A stretch of DNA of 64,000 nucleotides from Arenicola marina (taxonomy: Eukaryota > Annelida > Polychaeta > Arenicolidae). Below the pieces are notes generated by a model. That model saw only the letters and a program-made list of their open reading frames with translations. It was not told the DNA's origin and did no database searches. Position numbers and translations under genes: made by a program. Positions 35,501 through 47,577 of this stretch are shown here, one piece after another (position 1 is the stretch's first letter; every line of letters starts with the position of its first letter). The stretch covers positions 24,918,254 through 24,982,253 of the forward strand of contig OZ025260.1 of NCBI GenBank assembly GCA_964019135.1, read 5' to 3'.

Positions 35501-38500
35501 TGTTCTCAATGTGATCGCTGTCCATCCCTCCCTGTCCTCAATGTGATCGCTGTCCGTCCCTCCCTGTCCTCAATGTGATCGCTGTCCGTCCCTCCCTGTC
35601 CTCAATGTGATCGCTGTCCGTCCCTCCCTGTCCTCAATGTGATCGCTGTCCGTCCCTCCCTGTCCTCAATGTGATCGCTGTCCGTCCCTCCCTGTCCTCA
35701 ATGTGATCGCTGTCCGCCCCTCCCTGTCCTCAATGGCTCGCTGTCCATCCCTCCCCGTCCTCAATGTGATCGCTGTCCGTCCCTCCCTGTCCTCAATGTG
35801 ATCGCTGTCCGCCCCTCCCCGTCCTCAATGTGATCGCTGTCCATCCCTCCCCGTCCTCAATGTGATCGCTGTCCGCCCCTCCCCGTCCTCAATGTGATCG
35901 CTGTCCGTCCCTCCCTGTCCTCAATGTGATCGCTGTCCGTCCCTCCCTGTCCCCAATGTGATCGCTGTCCGCTCCTCCCTGTCCTCAATGGCTCGCTGTC
36001 CATCCCTCCCTGTCCCCAATGTGATCGCTGTCCGCCCTTCCCTGTCCTCAATGGCTCGCTGTCCATCCCTCCCTGTCCCCAATGTGATCGCTGTCCGCCC
36101 CTCCCTGTCCCCAATGTGATCGCTGTCCGCCCCTCCCTGTCCTCAATGTGATCGCTGTCCATCCCTCCCCGTCCTCAATGTGATCGCTGTCCGCCCCTCC
36201 CTGTCCCCAATGTGATCGCTGTCCGCCCCTCCCTGTCCTCAATGTGATCGCTGTCCATCCCTCCCCGTCCTCAATGTGATCGCTGTCCATCCCTCCCCGT
36301 CCTCAATGTGATCGCTGTCCGTCCCTCCCTGTCCTCAATGTGATCGCTGTCCATCCCTCCCCGTCCTCAATGTGATCGCTGTCCATCCCTCCCCGTCCTC
36401 AATGTGATCGCTGTCCGCCCCTCCCTGTCCCCAATGTGATCGCTGTCCGCCCCTCCCTGTCCTCAATGTGATCGCTGTCCATCCCTCCCCGTCCTCAATG
36501 TGATCGCTGTCCATCCCTCCCTGTCCCCAATGTGATCGCTGTCCGCCCCTCCCTGTCCTCAATGTGATCGCTGTCCATCCCTCCCCGTCCTCAATGTGAT
36601 CGCTGTCCCCCCCTCCCCGTCCTCAATATGATCGCTGTCCGCCCCTCTCTGTCCTCAATGTGATCGCTGTCCGTCCCTCCCCGTCCCCAATGTGATCGCT
36701 GTCCGTCCCTCCCTGTCCTCAATGGCTCGCTGTCCATCCCTCCCCGTCCTCAATGTGATCGCTGTCCGTCCCTCCCTGTCCTCAATGGCTCGCTGTCCAT
36801 CCCTCCCCGTCCTCAATGTGATCGCTGTCCATCCCTCCCCGTCCTCAATGTGATCGCTGTCCGCCCCTCTCTGTCCTCAATGTGATCGCTGTCCGTCCCT
36901 CCCCGTCCCCAATGTGATCGCTGTCCGTCCCTCCCTGTCCTCAATGGCTCGCTGTCCATCCCTCCCCGTCCTCAATGTGATCGCTGTCCATCCCTCCCCG
37001 TCCTCAATGTGATCGCTGTCCATCCCTCCCCGTCCTCAATGTGATCGCTGTCCGTCCCTCTCTGTCCTCAATGTGATCGCTGTCCGTCCCTCCCCGTCCC
37101 CAATGTGATCGCTGTCCATCCCTCCCCGTCCTCAATGTGATCGCTGTCCATCCCTCCCCGTCCTCAATGTGATCGCTGTCCATCCCTCCCCGTCCTCAAT
37201 GTGATCGCTGTCCGCCCCTCCCTGTCCTCAATGTGATCGCTGTCCGCCCCTCCCTGTCCTCAATGTGATCGCTGTCCATCCCTCCCCGTCCTCAATGTGA
37301 TCGCTGTCCGTCCCTCCCTGTCCTCAATGTGATCGCTGTCCGTCCCTCCCTGTCCTCAATGTGATCGCTGTCCGTCCCTCCCTGTCCTGAATGTGATCGC
37401 TGTCCGTCCCTCCCCGTCCTCAATGTGATCGCTGTCCGTCCCTCCCTGTCCTCAATGTGATCGCTGTCCGCCCCTCCCTGTCCTCAATGTGATCGCTGTC
37501 CATCCCTCCCCGTCCTCAATGTGATCGCTGTCCGTCCCTCCCTGTCCTCAATGTGATCGCTGTCCGTCCCTCCCTGTCCTCAATGTGATCGCTGTCCGTC
37601 CCTCCCTGTCCTCAATGTGATCGCTGTCCGTCCCTCCCTGTCCTCAATGTGATCGCTGTCCGTCCCTCCCTGTCCTCAATGTGATCGCTGTCCGTCCCTC
37701 CCTGTCCTCAATGTGATCGCTGTCCGCCCCTCCCTGTCCTCAAAGTGATCGCTGTCCGCCCCTCCCTGTCCTCAATGGCTCGCTGTCCATCCCTCCCCGT
37801 CCCCAATGTGATCGCTGTCCGCCCCTCCCTGTCCCCAATGTGATCGCTGTCCATCCCTCCCTGTCCTCAATGTGATCGCTGTCCAACCCTCCCTGGTGTC
37901 CTCAATGTGATCGCTATCCATCCCTCCCCGTCCTCAATGTGATCGCTGTCCGCCCCTCCCTGTCCTCAATGTGATCGCTGTCCGCCCCTCCCTGTCCTCA
38001 ATGTGATCGCTGTCCGCCCCTCCCTGTCCTCAATGGCTCGCTGTCCATCCCTCCCCGTCCTCAATGTGATCGCTGTCCGCCCCTCCCTGTCCTCAATGTG
38101 ATCGCTGTCCATCCCTCCCCGTCCTCAACGTGATCGCTGTCCGCCCCTCCCCGTCCTCAATGTGATCGCTGTCCATCCCTCCCTGTCCTCAATGTGATCG
38201 CTGTCCAACCCTCCCTGGTGTCCTCAATGTGATCGCTATCCATCCCTCCCCGTCCTCAATGTGATCGCTGTCCGCCCCTCCCTGTCCTCAATGTGATCGC
38301 TGTCCGCCCCTCCCTGTCCTCAATGTGATCGCTGTCCGCCCCTCCCTGTCCTCAATGGCTCGCTGTCTTTCCCTCCCCGTCCTCAATGTGATCGCTGTCC
38401 GCCCCTCCCTGTCCTCAATGTGATCGCTGTCCATCCCTCCCCGTCCTCAATGTGATCGCTGTCCGCCCCTCCCTGTCCTCAATGTGATCGCTGTCCATCC

Positions 38501-39179
38501 CTCCCTGTCCTCAATGTGATCGCTGTCCAACCCTCCCTGTCCTCAATGTGATCGCTGTCCGTACCTCCCTGTCCTCAATGTGATCGCTGTCCGTCCCTCC
38601 CTGTCCTCAATGTGATCGCTGTCCAACCCTCCCTGTCCTCAATGTGATCGCTGTCCGTCCCTCCCTGTCCCCAATGTGATCGCTGTCCGCCCCTCCCTGT
38701 CCTCAATGTGATCGCTGTCCGCCCCTCCCTGTCCTCAATGGCTCGCTGTCCATCCCTCCCTGTCCCCAATGTGATCGCTGTCCGTCCCTCCCTGTCCTCA
38801 ATGTGATCGCTATCCATCCCTCCCCGTCCTCAATGTGATCGCTGTCCGTCCCTCCCTGTCCCCAATGTGATCGCTGTCCGCCCCTCCCTGTCCTCAATGT
38901 GATCGCTGTCCGCCCCTCCCTGTCCTCAATGGCTCGCTGTCCATCCCTCCCTGTCCCCAATGTGATCGCTGTCCGCCCCTCCCTGTCCTCAATGTGATCG
39001 CTGTCCATCCCTCCCCGTCCTCAATGTGATCGCTGTCCGTCCCTCCCTGTCCTCAATGTGATCGCTGTCCGTCCCTCCCCGTCCTCAATGTGATCGCTGT
39101 CCGTCCCTCCCTGTCCTCAATGTGATCGCTGTCCGTCCCTCCCCGTCCTCAATGTGATGGCTATCCGTCCCTCCCTGTC
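35501..39179. repeat. Block E, CCGTCCC/CCATCCC-rich, copy 1
   Basis: Tails are mostly CCGTCCCTCCCTG and CCATCCCTCCCCG. Two runs are perfectly uniform: CCGTCCC monomers at 32-bp steps near 35552-35680 (five) and 37530-37690 (six). A 322-bp tandem duplication lies near 37.8-38.4 kb (CCCTGGTG at 37891 and 38213). GTCTTTCCC at 38365 and the dimer-rich stretch 38575-39008 begin the tail that is repeated at 42134. Uniform runs suggest recent local expansion. Confidence 0.84.
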
Positions 39180-42133
39180 CTCAATGTGATCGTTGTCCGC
39201 GCCTCCCTGTCCTCAATGTGATCGCTGTCCGCCCCTCCCTGTCCTCAATGTGATCGCTGTCCGTCCCTCCCAGTCCTCAATGTGATCGCTATCCGTCCCT
39301 CCCCGTCCTCAATGTGATCGCTGTCCGCTCCTCCCTGTCCTTAATGTGATCGTTGTCCGCGCCTCCCTGTCCTCAATGTGATCGCTGTCCGCCCCTCCCT
39401 GTCCTCATTGTGATCGCTGTCCGTCCCTCCCAGTCCTCAATGTGATCGCTATCCGTCCCTCCCTGTCCTCAATGTGATCGCTGTCCGTCCCTCCCCGTCC
39501 TCAATGTGATCGCTGTCCGTCCCTCCCAGTCCTCAATCTGATCGCTGTCCGCCCCTCCCTGTCCTTAATGTGATCGTTGTCCGCGCCTCCCTGTCCTCAA
39601 TGTGATCGCTGTCCGCCCCTCCCTGTCCTCAATGTGATCGCTGTCCGTCCCTCCCAGTCCTCAATGTAATCGCTGTCCGCTCCTCCCTGTCCTCAATGTG
39701 ATCGCTGTCCGCTCCTCCCTGTTCTCAATGTGATCACTGTCCGCCCCTCCCTGTCCTCAATGTGATCGCTGTCCGTCCCTCCCAGTCCTCAATGTAATCG
39801 CTGTCCGCTCCTCCCTGTCCTCAATGTGATCACTGTCCGCCCCTCCCTGTCCTCAATGTGATCGCTGTCCGCCCCTCCCTGTCCCCAATGTGATAGCTGT
39901 CCGTCCCTCCCCGTCCTCAATGTGATCGCTGTCCGCTCCTCCCTGTCCTTAATGTGATCGTTGTCCGCGCCTCCCTGTCCTCAATGTGATCGCTGTCCGC
40001 CCCTCCCTGTCCTCAATGTGATCGCTGTCCGTCCCTCTCAGTCCTCAATGTAATCGCTGTCCGCCCCTCCCTATTCTCAATGTGATCACTGTCCGCCCCT
40101 CCCTGTCCTCCATGTGATCGCTGTCCGCTCCTCCCTGTCCCCAATGTGATCGCTGTCCGTCCCTCACTGTCCTCAATGTGATCGCCGTCCGCCCCTCCCC
40201 GTCCTCAATGTGATCGCTGTCCGCTCCTCCCTGTCCTTAATGTTATCGTTGTCCGCGCCTCCCTGTCCTCAATGTGATCGCTGTCCGCCCCTCCCTGTCC
40301 TCAATGTGATCGCTGTCCGTCCCTCCCAGTCCTCAATGTAATCGCTGTCCGCCCCTCCCTGTTGTCAATGTGATCACTGTCCGCCCCTCCCTGTCCTTAA
40401 TGTGATCGCTGTCCGCTCCTCCCTGTCCCCAATGTGATCGCTGTCCGTCCCTCCCTGTCCTCAATGTGATCGCCGTCCGCCCCTCCCTGTTCTCAATGTG
40501 ATCGCTGTCCGTCCCTCCCTGTCCCCAATGTGATCGCTGTCCGCTCCTCCCTGTCCTCAATGTGATCGCTGTCCGTCCCTCCCTGTTCTCAATGTGATCG
40601 CTGTCCGTCCCTCCCTGTCCCAAATGTGATCGCTGTCCGCTCCTTCCTGTTCTCAATGTGATCGCTGTCCGCTCCTCCCTGTCCTCAATGTGATCGCTGT
40701 CCGCCCCTCCCTGTCCTCAATGTGATCGCTGTCCGCCCCTCCCTGTCCTCAATGTGATCGCTGTCCGCTCCTCCCTGTCCCCAATGTGATCGCTGTCCGT
40801 CCCTCCCTGTTCTCAATGTGATCGCTGTCCGTCCCTCCCTGTCCCCAATGTGATCGCTGTCCGCTCCTCCCTGTCCTCAATGTGATCGCTGTCCGCCCCT
40901 CCCTGTCCCCAATGTGATCGCTGTCCGTCCCTCCCTGTCCCCAATGTGATCACTGTCCGCCCCTCCCTGTCCTCAATGTGATCGCTGTCCGCTCCTCCCT
41001 GTCCCCAATGTGATCGCTGTCCGTCCCTCCCTGTTCTCAATGTGATCGCTGTCCGTCCCTCCCTGTCCCCAATGTGATCGCTGTCCGCTCCTCCCTGTTC
41101 TCAATGTGATCGCTGTCCGTCCCTCCCTGTTCTCAATGTGATCGCTATCCGTCCCTCCCTGTCCCCAATGTGATCGCTGTCCGCCCCTCCCTGTCCTCAA
41201 TGTGATCGCTGTCCGCCCCTCCCTGTCCTCAATGTGATCGCTGTCCGTCCCTCCCAGTCCTCAATGTAATCGCTGTCCGCTCCTCCCTGTCCTCAATGTG
41301 ATCGCTGTCCGCTCCTCCCTGTTCTCAATGTGATCACTGTCCGCCCCTCCCTGTCCTCAATGTGATCGCTGTCCGCCCCTCCCCGTCCTCAATGTGGTCG
41401 CTGTCCGTCCCTCCCTGTCCTCAATGAAATCGCTGTCCGCTCCTCCCTGTCCTCAATGTAATCGCTGTCCGCCCCTCCTTGTCCTCAATGTGATCGCTGT
41501 CCAACCCTCCCCGGTGTCCTCAATGTGATCGCTGTCCGCCCCTCCTTGTCCTCAATGTGATCGCTGTCCAACCCTCTCTGGTGTCCTCAATGTGATCGCT
41601 GTCCGCCCCTCCCTGTCCTCAATGGCTCGCTGTCCATCCCTCCCTGGCCTCAATGTGATCGCTGTCCGTACCTCCCTGTCCTCAATGTGATCGCTGTCCG
41701 TCCCTCCCTGTCCTCAATGTGATCGCTGTCCGCCCCTCCCTGTCCTCAATGTGATCGCTCTGCGCCCCTCCCTGTCCTCAATGGCTCGCTGTCCATCCCT
41801 CCCTGGCCTCAATGTGATCGCTGTCCATCCCTCCCTGGCCTCAATGTGATCGCTGTCCGTACCTCCCTGTCCTCAATGTGATCGCTGTCCGTTCCTCCTT
41901 GTCCTCAATGTGATCGCTGTCCGCCCCTCCCTGTCCTCAATGTGATCGCTCTGCGCCCCTCCTTGTCCTCAATGGCTCGCTGTCCATCCCTCCCTGGCCT
42001 CAATGTGATCGCTGTCCATCCCTCCCTGTCCTCAATGTGATCGCTGTCCGCCCCTCCCTGTCCTCAATGTGATCGCTGTCCGCCCCTCCCTGTCCTCAAT
42101 GTGATCGCTGTCCGCCCCTCCCTGTCCTCAATG
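39180..42133. repeat. Segment B, copy 2
   Basis: This matches 27030-29920 at +12,151 and 43020-45974 at -3,839. It shares GATAGCTG (39893) and GTTATCGTTG (near 40240) with copy 3 but not copy 1, so copies 2 and 3 are closest relatives. Private changes include CCCCGGTG near 41513 and CCGCCCC instead of CCGCACC near 40893. It ends at a recombination junction: up to 42027 it follows segment B, and from 42134 it follows the block E tail. Confidence 0.87.
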
Positions 42134-43019
42134 GCTCGCTGTCTTTCCCTCCCCGTCCTCAATGTGATCGCTGTCCGCCCCTCCCTGTCCTCAATGTGAT
42201 CGCTGTCCATCCCTCCCCGTCCTCAATGTGATCGCTGTCCGCCCCTCCCTGTCCTCAATGTGATCGCTGTCCATCCCTCCCTGTCCTCAATGTGATCGCT
42301 GTCCAACCCTCCCTGTCCTCAATGTGATCGCTGTCCGTACCTCCCTGTCCTCAATGTGATCGCTGTCCGTCCCTCCCTGTCCTCAATGTGATCGCTGTCC
42401 AACCCTCCCTGTCCTCAATGTGATCGCTGTCCGTCCCTCCCTGTCCCCAATGTGATCGCTGTCCGCCCCTCCCTGTCCTCAATGTGATCGCTGTCCGCCC
42501 CTCCCTGTCCTCAATGGCTCGCTGTCCATCCCTCCCTGTCCCCAATGTGATCGCTGTCCGTCCCTCCCTGTCCTCAATGTGATCGCTGTCCGTCCCTCCC
42601 TGTCCTCAATGGCTCGCTGTCCATCCCTCCCTGTCCTCAATGTGATCGCTGTCCATCCCTCCCCGTCCTCAATGTGATCGCTGTCCGTCCCTCCCTGTCC
42701 CCAATGTGATCGCTGTCCGCCCCTCCCTGTCCTCAATGTGATCGCTGTCCGCCCCTCCCTGTCCTCAATGGCTCGCTGTCCATCCCTCCCTGTCCCCAAT
42801 GTGATCGCTGTCCGCCCCTCCCTGTCCTCAATGTGATCGCTGTCCATCCCTCCCCGTCCTCAATGTGATCGCTGTCCGTCCCTCCCTGTCCTCAATGTGA
42901 TCGCTGTCCGTCCCTCCCCGTCCTCAATGTGATCGCTGTCCGTCCCTCCCTGTCCTCAATGTGATCGCTGTCCGTCCCTCCCCGTCCTCAATGTGATGGC
43001 TATCCGTCCCTCCCTGTCC
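42134..43019. repeat. Block E tail, second copy
   Basis: GTCTTTCCC at 42141 pairs with 38365 (+3,776). After a 63-bp gain (one 31+32-bp dimer near 42590-42660) the offset is +3,839, and it stays there into the following segment B copy. The tail contains the 31/32-bp dimers of 42351-42847. Together with the preceding block it makes the ~3.8-kb tandem unit. Confidence 0.86.
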
Positions 43020-45974
43020 TCAATGTGATCGTTGTCCGCGCCTCCCTGTCCTCAATGTGATCGCTGTCCGCCCCTCCCTGTCCTCAATGTGATCGCTGTC
43101 CGTCCCTCCCAGTCCTCAATGTGATCGCTATCCGTCCCTCCCCGTCCTCAATGTGATCGCTGTCCGCTCCTCCCTGTCCTTAATGTGATCGTTGTCCGCG
43201 CCTCCCTGTCCTCAATGTGATCGCTGTCCGCCCCTCCCTGTCCTCATTGTGATCGCTGTCCGTCCCTCCCAGTCCTCAATGTGATCGCTATCCGTCCCTC
43301 CCTGTCCTCAATGTGATCGCTGTCCGTCCCTCCCCGTCCTCAATGTGATCGCTGTCCGTCCCTCCCAGTCCTCAATGTGATCGCTGTCCGCCCCTCCCTG
43401 TCCTTAATGTGATCGTTGTCCGCGCCTCCCTGTCCTCAATGTGATCGCTGTCCGCCCCTCCCTGTCCTCAATGTGATCGCTGTCCGTCCCTCCCAGTCCT
43501 CAATGTAATCGCTGTCCGCTCCTCCCTGTCCTCAATGTGATCGCTGTCCGCTCCTCCCTGTTCTCAATGTGATCACTGTCCGCCCCTCCCTGTCCTCAAT
43601 GTGATCGCTGTCCGTCCCTCCCAGTCCTCAATGTAATCGCTGTCCGCTCCTCCCTGTCCTCAATGTGATCACTGTCCGCCCCTCCCTGTCCTCAATGTGA
43701 TCGCTGTCCGCCCCTCCCTGTCCCCAATGTGATAGCTGTCCGTCCCTCCCCGTCCTCAATGTGATCGCTGTCCGCTCCTCCCTGTCCTTAATGTGATCGT
43801 TGTCCGCGCCTCCCTGTCCTCAATGTGATCGCTGTCCGCCCCTCCCTGTCCTCAATGTGATCGCTGTCCGTCCCTCTCAGTCCTCAATGTAATCGCTGTC
43901 CGCCCCTCCCTATTCTCAATGTGATCACTGTCCGCCCCTCCCTGTCCTCCATGTGATCGCTGTCCGCTCCTCCCTGTCCCCAATGTGATCGCTGTCCGTC
44001 CCTCACTGTCCTCAATGTGATCGCCGTCCGCCCCTCCCCGTCCTCAATGTGATCGCTGTCCGCTCCTCCCTGTCCTTAATGTTATCGTTGTCCGCGCCTC
44101 CCTGTCCTCAATGTGATCGCTGTCCGCCCCTCCCTGTCCTCAATGTGATCGCTGTCCGTCCCTCCCAGTCCTCAATGTAATCGCTGTCCGCCCCTCCCTG
44201 TTGTCAATGTGATCACTGTCCGCCCCTCCCTGTCCTTAATGTGATCGCTGTCCGCTCCTCCCTGTCCCCAATGTGATCGCTGTCCGTCCCTCCCTGTCCT
44301 CAATGTGATCGCCGTCCGCCCCTCCCTGTTCTCAATGTGATCGCTGTCCGTCCCTCCCTGTCCCCAATGTGATCGCTGTCCGCTCCTCCCTGTCCTCAAT
44401 GTGATCGCTGTCCGTCCCTCCCTGTTCTCAATGTGATCGCTGTCCGTCCCTCCCTGTCCCAAATGTGATCGCTGTCCGCTCCTTCCTGTTCTCAATGTGA
44501 TCGCTGTCCGCTCCTCCCTGTCCTCAATGTGATCGCTGTCCGCCCCTCCCTGTCCTCAATGTGATCGCTGTCCGCCCCTCCCTGTCCTCAATGTGATCGC
44601 TGTCCGCTCCTCCCTGTCCCCAATGTGATCGCTGTCCGTCCCTCCCTGTTCTCAATGTGATCGCTGTCCGTCCCTCCCTGTCCCCAATGTGATCGCTGTC
44701 CGCTCCTCCCTGTCCTCAATGTGATCGCTGTCCGCACCTCCCTGTCCCCAATGTGATCGCTGTCCGTCCCTCCCTGTCCCCAATGTGATCACTGTCCGCC
44801 CCTCCCTGTCCTCAATGTGATCGCTGTCCGCTCCTCCCTGTCCCCAATGTGATCGCTGTCCGTCCCTCCCTGTTCTCAATGTGATCGCTGTCCGTCCCTC
44901 CCTGTCCCCAATGTGATCGCTGTCCGCTCCTCCCTGTTCTCAATGTGATCGCTGTCCGTCCCTCCCTGTTCTCAATGTGATCGCTATCCGTCCCTCCCTG
45001 TCCCCAATGTGATCGCTGTCCGCCCCTCCCTGTCCTCAATGTGATCGCTGTCCGCCCCTCCCTGTCCTCAATGTGATCGCTGTCCGTCCCTCCCAGTCCT
45101 CAATGTAATCGCTGTCCGCTCCTCCCTGTCCTCAATGTGATCGCTGTCCGCTCCTCCCTGTTCTCAATGTGATCACTGTCCGCCCCTCCCTGTCCTCAAT
45201 GTGATCGCTGTCCGCCCCTCCCCGTCCTCAATGTGGTCGCTGTCCGTCCCTCCCTGTCCTCAATGAAATCGCTGTCCGCTCCTCCCTGTCCTCAATGTAA
45301 TCGCTGTCCGCCCCTCCTTGTCCTCAATGTGATCGCTGTCCAACCCTCCCTGGTGTCCTCAATGTGATCGCTGTCCGCCCCTCCTTGTCCTCAATGTGAT
45401 CGCTGTCCAACCCTCTCTGGTGTCCTCAATGTGATCGCTGTCCGCCCCTCCCTGTCCTCAATGGCTCGCTGTCCATCCCTCCCTGGCCTCAATGTGATCG
45501 CTGTCCGTACCTCCCTGTCCTCAATGTGATCGCTGTCCGTCCCTCCCTGTCCTCAAAGTGATCGCTGTCCGCCCCTCCCTGTCTTCAATGTGATCGCTCT
45601 GCGCCCCTCCCTGTCCTCAATGGCTCGCTGTCCATCCCTCCCTGGCCTCAATGTGATCGCTGTCCATCCCTCCCTGGCCTCAATGTGATCGCTGTCCGTA
45701 CCTCCCTGTCCTCAATGTGATCGCTGTCCGTTCCTCCTTGTCCTCAATGTGATCGCTGTCCGCCCCTCCCTGTCCTCAATGTGATCGCTCTGCGCCCCTC
45801 CTTGTCCTCAATGGCTCGCTGTCCATCCCTCCCTGGCCTCAATGTGATCGCTGTCCATCCCTCCCTGTCCTCAATGTGATCGCTGTCCGCCCCTCCCTGT
45901 CCTCAATGTGATCGCTGTCCGCCCCTCCCTGTCCTCAATGTGATCGCTGTCCGCCCCTCCCTGTCCTCAATGTG
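43020..45974. repeat. Segment B, copy 3
   Basis: This is nearly identical to 39180-42030 at +3,839 (GATAGCTG at 39893 and 43732, and the blocks at 44172, 44652 and 44812). It keeps CCGCACC near 44732, as in copy 1. Unlike copy 2 it continues directly into block C, so this is the arrangement expected for the ancestral B-C join. Private changes include CAAAGTG near 45554. Confidence 0.87.
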
Positions 45975-47577
45975 ATCGATGTCCGCCACATCCTCACCTC
46001 AATGTGATCGCTGTCCGCCCCTCCCTGTCCTCAATGTGATCGTTGTCCGCCCCTCTCTGTCCTCAATGTGATCGCTGTCCGCCCCTCCCTGTCCTCAATG
46101 GCTCGCTGTCCATCCCTCCCTGTCCTCAATGTGATCGCTGTCCATCCCTCCCTGTCCTCAATGTGATCGCTGTCCGCCCCTCCCTGTCCTCAATGTGATC
46201 GCTGTCCGCCCCTCCCTGTCCTCAATGTGATCGCTGTCCGCCCCTCCCTGTCCTCAATGTGATCGATGTCCACCCCGCCCTGTCTTCAATGTGATCGCTG
46301 TCCGCCTCTCCCTGTAATCAATGTGATCGCTGTCCGCCACATCCTCACCTCAATGTGATCGCTGTCCGCCCCTCCCTGTCCTCAATGTGATCGTTGTCCG
46401 CCCCTCTCTGTCCTCAATGTGATCGCTGGCCGCCCCTCCCTGTCCTCAATGTGATCGCTGTCCGCCCCTCCCTGTCCTGAATGTGATTGCTGTCCACCCC
46501 TCCCTGTCCTCAATGTGATCGCTGTCCGCCCCTTTCGGTCCTCAATGTGATCGCTGTCCGTCCCTCCCTGTCCTCAATGTGATCGCTGTCCTCCCCTCCC
46601 TGTCCTCAATGTAATCGCTGTCCGCCCCTAGATGTCCTCAATGTGATCGTTATCCGCCCCTCCCTGTCCTCAATGTAATCGCTGTCCGCCCCTCCCTGTC
46701 CTCAATGTGATCTCTGTCCGCCCCTAGATGTCCTCAATGTGATCGTTGTCCGCCCCTCGTCGTCCTCAATGTGAGCGCTGTCCGCCCCTCCCAGTCCTCA
46801 ATGTAATCGCTGTCCGCCCCTGCCTGTCCTCAATGTGATCCCTGTCCGCCCCTCCCTGTCCTCAATCTGATCTCTGTCCGCCCCTAGATGTCCTCAATGT
46901 GATCGTTGTCCGCCCCTCCCTGTCCTCAATGTAATCGCTGCCCGCCCCTCCCTGTCCGCAATGTGATCTCTGTCCGCCCCTAGATGTCCTCAATGTGATC
47001 GTTGTCCGCCCCTCATCGTCCTCAATGTGAGCGCTGTCCGCCCCTCCCTGGTCCTCAATGTAATCGCTGTCCGCCCCTCCCTGTCCTCAATGTGATCTTG
47101 GTCCGCCCCTAGATGACCTCAATGTGATCGTTGACCGCCCCTCATCGTCCTCAATGTGAGCGCTGTCCGTCCCTCCCTGTCCTCAATGCGACCGTTGTCC
47201 GCCCCTCCCTGTCCACAATGTGATCACTGTCCGCCCCTCTCTGTCCTCAATGTGATCGTAGTCCGCCCCTCCCCGTCCTCAATGTGATCGCTGTCCGTCC
47301 CTCCCTGTCCTCAATGTGATCGCTGTCTGATCCTCCTTGTCCTCAATGTGATCGCTGTCCGCCCCTCCCTGTGGTCAATGTGATCGCTGTCCGCCCCTCC
47401 CTGTCCTCAATGTGATCGCTGTCCGCCCCTCCCCGTCGTCAATGTGGTCGCTGTCCGCCCCTCCCCAACCTCAATGTGATCGCTGTCCGTCCCTCCCTGT
47501 CCTCAATGTAATCGCTGTCCGCCCCTCCATGTCCTCAATGGGATCGATGTCTGCCCCTCCCTGTCCTCAATGTGATC
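45975..47577. repeat. Block C, divergent island, copy 2
   Basis: This follows 29921-31523 at +16,054 without a length change that I could find. All the unusual words (CCACATCC, TTTCGG, CTAGATG, GAGCGCTG, GATCTTGG) are kept in order. Small differences include CTGGCCGCCCC near 46426, CCTGAATG near 46487 and GATGACCTC near 47112. Confidence 0.87.
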
